This document shows, in pieces, positions 59,099-64,000 of a stretch of DNA of 64,000 nucleotides. Position numbers and translations under genes: made by a program. Source of the stretch: an uncultured Lachnospiraceae bacterium (GTDB taxonomy: Bacteria; Bacillota; Clostridia; Lachnospirales; Lachnospiraceae); assembly GCA_934320845.1 (NCBI GenBank), contig CAKRFU010000001.1, forward strand, positions 62,001 through 126,000. Reading direction: 5' to 3'. The notes beneath the pieces are model-generated. The model did not search any database. It was not told the origin of the DNA and saw nothing but the letters and a program-made list of their open reading frames with translations. How positions within the stretch are numbered: the first letter of the stretch is position 1; every line of letters starts with the position of its first letter.

Positions 59099-59644
59099 TC
59101 ACTCCTTTCCGTCAAGGCTATCTAACAGTTTCTTTCGTCCTCTGCTTATCTTTGACCTGACCGTATTATACGGAATTTCAAGCAAATCAGAAATTTCTCT
59201 CGGACTCATTTCATTTAAATAAAATAACGACAATACTTCACGATATCCAAAATCAAGTTTTTCAATCGCCGCTACCACTCTTTTTAATTCCATTGAAACA
59301 AGCACCTCATTTTCAATGTCAATGCTTCCCGCCTGCTCTGCTATATCATCAATGTTTAAATTGGACTGCCTGCTTTTTTTATTCTTTCTGTATATGTCAA
59401 TAGCACAATGGCTTATTACCGTATACACAAAGGACAAAGTTCTCGCTTCATCATCAAGGTCAATACACTCCGTGTGTCTTGAAATTGCTATAATACAATT
59501 TTGTACCGCATCCTCTGCATCTTCTCTTTGATTTAATATCTGCATTGCTCTGCCAAACATTTTATTTTTGTACAATGAATATATCTTCTCCAGTTTCTCC
59601 CTTTGACGTTCCTCCCACTTTTTCGCTTTCATCCCACGTAACAT
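59099..59644 (-). CDS. ECF-type RNA polymerase sigma factor
   Basis: This 181-aa sigma-70-family factor has region 2 at about 20-95 (KIYSLYKNKMFGRAMQILNQREDAEDAVQNCII, the -10-binding VYTVISHCAIDIYRKNKK) and region 4 at about 115-175 (AIEKLDFGYREVLSLFYLNEMSPREISDLLEIPYNTVRSKISRGRKKL-type helix-turn-helix, quoted in parts: EMSPREISDLLEIPYNTV). Start with GGGAGGTGGG 7 bases upstream. The pair with the membrane protein downstream indicates signal-dependent release. The regulon is unknown. Confidence 0.92.
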   Translation of the reverse strand: MLRGMKAKKWEERQREKLEKIYSLYKNKMFGRAMQILNQREDAEDAVQNCIIAISRHTECIDLDDEARTLSFVYTVISHCAIDIYRKNKKSRQSNLNIDDIAEQAGSIDIENEVLVSMELKRVVAAIEKLDFGYREVLSLFYLNEMSPREISDLLEIPYNTVRSKISRGRKKLLDSLDGKE

Positions 59645-59947
59645 TTTCCCACCTCCCTTTTAAACGTACATTCCCTTCATAACTGTACATTACATTATCA
59701 CAGTCTTATCAAAGATATCTTTTTTTGTTTCTAATACTTATAACGTCATATATATCCTTTTTGATGCAATTAAATCTCATAAAGCTCAAATGATATTGTG
59801 AACAAAAGATATTTTAAGCCCAGCTAAAACAAAAAATGCAAATTCCATGTTTTATACTCTTAAAATATAAGAATACACGAAATTTGCATTTTTGTTTGTG
59901 TTGTAAAGTTATTTTTGATTTATAGTAATTTTATCTTACTTCTTTTA
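59645..59947. other. 303-bp spacer upstream of the ECF sigma gene
   Basis: No gene is supported. It holds the parvulin terminator (59832-59893) and two AATGTAC motifs 26 bases apart close to the sigma-factor ribosome binding site (about 59660-59695), which could be part of an autoregulated promoter, though no clear -10/-35 pair was found. Confidence 0.6.
59832..59893. terminator. Terminator of the parvulin gene
   Basis: Perfect 13-bp arms AAAAATGCAAATT (59832-59844) and its complement (59881-59893) enclose 36 bases; T-runs in both directions. Confidence 0.7.
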
Positions 59948-60682
59948 CTATTTGCAATACTTATCTCTAAGTTCTTTTAATTTGTTCTGGTAAATCTCCT
60001 GCTGTTTCTTGTTTACAAGGTAGCTCTTTACCTGACTTGCTATCTTATCATACTCAGGTACTTCACCCTCATTTTTATCATCTACCCAGATAAGATGATA
60101 TCCAAACTGTGTTTTTACAGGTCCGATTACTTTGTTGAGTTCTCCGTCAAATACAGCGTTTTCAAATTCCTTTACCATCTGACCTCTGCCAAATGTTCCG
60201 AGACTTCCGCCCTTCTGTGCCGATGGGCATGTCGAATACTCTTTTGCTGCATCTTCAAAACTCTTTGCACCTGATTCGATTTCTTCTTTTATTTGATTTG
60301 CTTTGTCCTCGTTGTCTACAAGTACATGTTTCGCTGTTGCAGAAGCTTTTGAGGCAAATTCTTTTGAATGTCCTAAAAAGTATTCCTTTGCTTCTGCATC
60401 TGATACTGAGACATCCTGTAAAAGTTCTGCCATGGCTATCTGGCTTAAAATATCTCTCTTTGCCATAACCATTGATGTCTTGAACATTTCTGTCTCGTCT
60501 TTCTTTTCTTCCTCGCCATACATTGCAAAGAGACAAATTTCCTCTAATCTTTCTTCGCACTGTTTACGGAACTCAGGCATACTTCTGTACATCTGCTGTT
60601 CCTGTGGCATTCCTGAAATAAATGTGTCTATATCGACATCTGTTATTGTGTAATTTCCGATTTTAGTGTTTACTTCTGACAT
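59948..60682 (-). CDS. Cytoplasmic parvulin-type peptidylprolyl isomerase
   Basis: This 244-aa protein has an N-terminal helical chaperone-like part (about 1-110, SurA/PrsA-like fold) and a parvulin domain (about 112-210: TAKHVLVDNEDKANQIKEEIESGAKSFEDAAKEYSTCPSAQKGGSLGTFGRGQMVKEFE in pieces; GGSLGTFGRGQMV, VKTQFGYHLIWVDD). No signal peptide or lipobox is present after the ATG preceded by GGAGG, so unlike PrsA it is cytoplasmic. The frame extends 36 codons upstream but without a ribosome site. Probably single-gene, bounded by terminators on both sides. Confidence 0.88.
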   Translation of the reverse strand: MSEVNTKIGNYTITDVDIDTFISGMPQEQQMYRSMPEFRKQCEERLEEICLFAMYGEEEKKDETEMFKTSMVMAKRDILSQIAMAELLQDVSVSDAEAKEYFLGHSKEFASKASATAKHVLVDNEDKANQIKEEIESGAKSFEDAAKEYSTCPSAQKGGSLGTFGRGQMVKEFENAVFDGELNKVIGPVKTQFGYHLIWVDDKNEGEVPEYDKIASQVKSYLVNKKQQEIYQNKLKELRDKYCK

Positions 60683-60798
60683 GTTTATCCTCCGATTTTC
60701 AGTATTCTGTGTCAAATCATAGACACTATTATGAGGGAATAATCTAAAACTTGCAAGTGTTTTTGTGATTTTTGCATAACGGATGTACAATCAGACAT

Positions 60799-60840
60799 AA
60801 AAAAGCCAATATCGAAAATCATTCTAATATTGGCTTTTTT
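60799..60840. terminator. Bidirectional terminator
   Basis: Perfect 14-bp arms AAAAAAGCCAATAT and complement with a 14-base loop and T-run in both directions; ends the chemoreceptor gene on minus. Confidence 0.88.
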
Positions 60841-60878
60841 ATATTTACTGTATTTTCACAAAAATGACCATGCCCATT

Positions 60879-62657
60879 CTATACTACAAACTTAGAAACT
60901 TCATCATTTAATCTGCCTGCTGCCTCTTCTGCTTCCTTTAAATGATTGTTTACAATCGATGATTTATCTGCAACTGAAACTGTTCTGTCTGCAATATTTG
61001 TGGTTCCATTTGCACTCTCATCAGCGGCAACACTTATACCGTTTATTGACTCCAATATTGAGGAGATTGACGCAAGCAGTTCTTCTGATGTAGCACTGAA
61101 ATCTGATACAAGTTCATTTACATTTGATGCATCTTCATTGTAATATCCTGCAAGCTCGTCAAACTTATGATAACTTTCCGTAACGTCTGTTTCAACAAAT
61201 TCAAGCATATGCTCAGCATCTTTTTTAAGATTTTCAACTGCCTTTTTAACGGCATCCGTCACACTCTGTATATTCTCAACATTTTCTTTTGACTGCTCTG
61301 CAAGATTTCTGATTTCATCTGCTACTACGGCAAATCCTTTTCCAGCTTCACCTGCTCTTGCTGCTTCAATAGAAGCATTGAGTGCAAGAAGATTTGTCTG
61401 GTCTGTTATACCCATAATAGAATCTGCAAGCACATTTATCTGGTCTACGACCTTTGCTTCTTCCATTGCACTTTCCAGCTCTGTTTTCATTGCTCTCTTG
61501 GTTTCTCTTGCTTTTGCCCTTATAGCACCTGCATTCTCCTTGCCTTCTTTCGCACGTTTATAAATCTGCTCAACCTGATTTGCTCCATCCTGTGCTCGCA
61601 ATGCTATATTCTTTGCAGCATCCTCTATCTCATGCGACATTGTATTTATACTCTCTGTAGTAGCTGCTGTCTCTTCCATAGATGCGGCAACTTCTTCCGT
61701 AGTCGCAGATACATCTTCTATCTCTCCGTTAAGCAAATCCATATTGCTGTTAATATCGGTTACAAGATTTTCTATTTGTCCTGCACCACCCTTCACACCA
61801 CTGATAAGCTCTCTAAGGTTTGAACGCATGTTTTCAAGTGCATTGGCAAGAATCCCAAAATCATCTTTTCTCTTTAAATATTTGTCATCAAGCTTACTTG
61901 TGAAATCACCTTTTTCAAGTATGCTCATTTCAGCTCCGACAGCCTCAAGCGGCTTAACAATGTTTGTTATTATTATGATGATGACAGCTATAAGAAAGGC
62001 TCCGATAACTATGTTTACAACTGCAAATATATTTGTCATTTTATTTGAATACTTTGTAAGTTCACTTTGCCTTGCAGCTACTGTCTTGTCTATATCATCA
62101 GTATAATTTCCCGTTCCTATAACCCAGTCAAATTGTTTATAATAATATGTATAACCACGCTTTGGAGAGGCTTTGGTCTCATTCTCCTTAGGAAAATAAT
62201 AATCCGTATATGCCTCTGAACTTTTTACTGATTCCTCTATCATATGCTTGACCATCTTAAAACCTTTTGAATCCTCAGTATCCATACGGTTTGTTCCCTC
62301 AGTATCACTTCCAAGAAGTACGACGTTGGTTCCATCCGACTGGTCAACCCAGAAATATCCGCTGTCACCATATCTCATATCACGAATTTGGTCGGCCGCA
62401 TTCTTCTTTGCTAATTCCTCCGTAAGTATACCACTTTGATACTGGTCATAATAATGTTTTGCCACGGATACTGCTGCTGAAACTTCTGATTTTATATTTT
62501 CATCATAAGATTCGCGAATACTGCTCTCCATCTCCGTAACTGACTCATTGCTTATATTCTTCATGCACCTTGCTGAAAAAATCGTTCCAAACAACAGCAT
62601 AATAAGAACCCCTGCCATAATAAATAACATCTTAAATTTTACCTTTATATGCTTCAT
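60879..62657 (-). CDS. Methyl-accepting chemotaxis protein with single-Cache sensor
   Basis: This 592-aa receptor has an N-terminal membrane helix (about 8-28), an extracellular sCache_2-like domain (about 35-190; [23 protein letters not shown] and [14 protein letters not shown]), a second membrane helix (about 200-222), a HAMP domain and a long cytoplasmic helical bundle. The signalling tip is [56 protein letters not shown], quoted as [19 protein letters not shown]. Start ATG after GGAGGTTGG. Ligands of sCache_2 domains are often small organic acids. No chemotaxis genes are adjacent. Confidence 0.93.
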   Translation of the reverse strand: MKHIKVKFKMLFIMAGVLIMLLFGTIFSARCMKNISNESVTEMESSIRESYDENIKSEVSAAVSVAKHYYDQYQSGILTEELAKKNAADQIRDMRYGDSGYFWVDQSDGTNVVLLGSDTEGTNRMDTEDSKGFKMVKHMIEESVKSSEAYTDYYFPKENETKASPKRGYTYYYKQFDWVIGTGNYTDDIDKTVAARQSELTKYSNKMTNIFAVVNIVIGAFLIAVIIIIITNIVKPLEAVGAEMSILEKGDFTSKLDDKYLKRKDDFGILANALENMRSNLRELISGVKGGAGQIENLVTDINSNMDLLNGEIEDVSATTEEVAASMEETAATTESINTMSHEIEDAAKNIALRAQDGANQVEQIYKRAKEGKENAGAIRAKARETKRAMKTELESAMEEAKVVDQINVLADSIMGITDQTNLLALNASIEAARAGEAGKGFAVVADEIRNLAEQSKENVENIQSVTDAVKKAVENLKKDAEHMLEFVETDVTESYHKFDELAGYYNEDASNVNELVSDFSATSEELLASISSILESINGISVAADESANGTTNIADRTVSVADKSSIVNNHLKEAEEAAGRLNDEVSKFVV

Positions 62658-62784
62658 ACTCCAACCTCCACTCTCTTGAATATTTTTTAAGCACATTTAG
62701 TTTGTGCATTTTTAATATATTTATTATATTACTTTAGGTTTTTTTATGCAACATTTATATGATATTTTATGATGATATGTTTAA

Positions 62785-64000
62785 TTATACAAGTTTTACA
62801 AACACTGCTGTCTTTCCTGAAACTTTAACAACTTTTCCGTCACTCTCTGCGTTTCCACCAAAACGATAGATTTCTTCTCCGAACTTTCCGTCAAAATCAA
62901 ATGTAACATCTTTTGCTGAAGGATTTATCACTACAAGTATTTTTTCATCCTCACTGCTTCTTACATACGCAAGCGGATAAGTATCTTTCTTTGCAGCTAC
63001 AAATTCTATCTCACCTTTACTTAAAAGAGCCGCATGCTCTTTTCTGATTTTTATAAGCTTCTTTATCTCATTGTAGAGTGAATTTTCATCTGCTGCCTGA
63101 TTTTTAACAGTCGGACGATTTTCATCACTGTCCTGTGCAACATAAAGCAATTCTTTCTTTGCACTGCTGAATCCCGCATTTACGCTGTCATCCCACTGCA
63201 TAGGTGTTCTTGAACCTGTTCTTCCATATCCGCCTTCTACAGATGTCAATCCCTCAACATATTTCATTCCAATCTCATCACCGTAATATATGAACGGTGC
63301 ACCCGGCATTGATAAGAGGAATGCAAAAGCTATCTTAAGCTCATCACCCTTAATTTCCTGCGAAAGTCGTCCCATATCGTGATTTCCTGAAGGAATACAC
63401 ATAAGACCTTTTTTTTCTGACTTCTCATAATTATCAATATATTTTTCTACAAAAGCTGACACATCGCCCTTTCCTCTTGAAGAAAAGAACGGTTCTTCAC
63501 AACGGAACAAATCATTGTAATGGGATGGACCGAAATGAAGTAAGAAATCCATATGAAAACCACCCTGAAGCGATTTGTCAGGCTCTCCCCACTCTGAAAC
63601 CATCGCAGCATCCGGAAATTCCCTGTCAAGAAACTCTCTGACATTCTGCCAGAGTTTTATAGTTCCCTTCCCGTCTTCATCATTTTTTACAAGCGAACCT
63701 GCCATGTCTACTCTGAAACCGTCTGCACCCATCTGAAGCCAGAAACGCATAACATCTTTCATCGCTTCAAGTGTTGCTTTCGGTCCCTCATCATCCATCG
63801 CCTGCTGCCAAGGACGCTCCGGTTTATAATATCCATAATTCAACGCCGGCTGGTGTGAGAAAAAGTTGACTGCACATGAACCGTCTCTATCCGAAATTCC
63901 TCTTATGCATCCCATTCCCTCCGGTGATTCCCATATATTGTCTGTCCAGACATATCTGTCCGTAAATTCGTTCTTCTCAGCTTTTATCGACTGCTTAAAC
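62785..64000 (-). CDS. GH13 alpha-amylase-family glycosidase, 5' end outside window
   Basis: The frame is open to the right edge: residues FKQSIKAEKNEFTDRYVW continue upstream of the first internal Met. About 405 C-terminal codons are present. Catalytic motifs of clan GH-H are visible: nucleophile Asp in GADGFRVDMAG, general acid Glu in MVSEWGEPD, and the third Asp in PSGNHDMGRL. The C-terminal ~85 residues form the beta domain C. APFIYYGDEIGMKYVEG and GRTGSRTPMQWDD resemble trehalose synthase/oligo-1,6-glucosidase-type members. It is intracellular as far as can be seen, but the N-terminus is missing. Substrate unresolved among alpha-1,4/1,6-glucans or trehalose. Confidence 0.88.
   Translation of the reverse strand, partial: FKQSIKAEKNEFTDRYVWTDNIWESPEGMGCIRGISDRDGSCAVNFFSHQPALNYGYYKPERPWQQAMDDEGPKATLEAMKDVMRFWLQMGADGFRVDMAGSLVKNDEDGKGTIKLWQNVREFLDREFPDAAMVSEWGEPDKSLQGGFHMDFLLHFGPSHYNDLFRCEEPFFSSRGKGDVSAFVEKYIDNYEKSEKKGLMCIPSGNHDMGRLSQEIKGDELKIAFAFLLSMPGAPFIYYGDEIGMKYVEGLTSVEGGYGRTGSRTPMQWDDSVNAGFSSAKKELLYVAQDSDENRPTVKNQAADENSLYNEIKKLIKIRKEHAALLSKGEIEFVAAKKDTYPLAYVRSSEDEKILVVINPSAKDVTFDFDGKFGEEIYRFGGNAESDGKVVKVSGKTAVFVKLV

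Overview
The window reads as chromosomal DNA from a low-GC Gram-positive anaerobe of the class Clostridia, most likely family Lachnospiraceae. This is inferred from Clostridia-type gene content (AprAB plus CysDN sulfate assimilation, a HemC-CobA-HemD fusion, the DUF5716/DUF5717-type module, OPT transporter with a PqqD-like neighbour, LuxS/MTAN), strong AGGAGG-type ribosome binding sites, sigma-A promoters and AT-rich spacers. No rRNA, tRNA, CRISPR array, IS transposase or prophage structural gene was seen. Nearly all genes lie on the minus strand; only a Big2-type secreted protein, proB, cysE and a small secreted protein are on plus.

Region 1 (1-3570), the most accessory-looking part, is very AT-rich. 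It holds a radical SAM/SPASM peptide maturase with a C-terminal PqqD-like recognition domain, the start of a short peptide running off the left edge, a small membrane protein and a tyrosine recombinase. Between the recombinase and the putative peptide operon is a 279-bp segment bounded by perfect 25-bp inverted repeats. It contains a near-consensus promoter that currently points away from the operon. I read this as an invertible-promoter (phase-variable) switch controlling a RiPP-like cluster; this is the best candidate for an undescribed system here.

Region 2 (3638-8857) is a sulfate activation and reduction operon, aprA-aprB-cysD-cysN-rrf2, from one strong promoter with a 7-bp-arm inverted repeat over its -35, probably autoregulated by the Rrf2/CymR-like last gene. 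Region 3 (8959-12383) has a secreted fibronectin-III protein and a cytoplasmic arylsulfotransferase-like protein. Region 4 (12462-22429) is a tetrapyrrole/siroheme block (sirC, hemC-cobA-hemD fusion, hemL, hemA, hemB) with a YjbR-alkyltransferase fusion gene downstream and a histidine kinase and murI upstream. Siroheme is the sulfite reductase cofactor, which links regions 2 and 4.

Region 5 (22523-29456) has an HMGL-like aldolase, 6S RNA with its own promoter, an OmpR-type two-component system, a Big2 secreted protein, rfbC, and infC-rpmI-rplT behind an L20-type attenuator leader; infC appears to start at AUU. Region 6 (29493-36500) is a four-gene uncharacterised module: coiled-coil membrane protein, repeat protein, Hsp70/actin-fold-like protein and a 1182-aa giant. 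Region 7 (36598-45102) has proB with an overlapping leader minicistron, a CobD/HisC-like aminotransferase, and an ABC exporter with a large membrane protein and a two-component system.

Region 8 (45246-54638) holds citrate synthase, cysE, a small secreted protein, luxS-mtnN-cobW, a broken AAA-ATPase gene studded with perfect hairpins, and a YhgE/Pip-type membrane protein. Region 9 (54832-64000) has a PqqD-like protein with an OPT oligopeptide transporter, a hypoxanthine/uracil DNA glycosylase, an ECF sigma/anti-sigma pair, a cytoplasmic parvulin, a chemoreceptor and a GH13 amylase cut by the right edge. All family assignments come from reading motifs, not from database searches.
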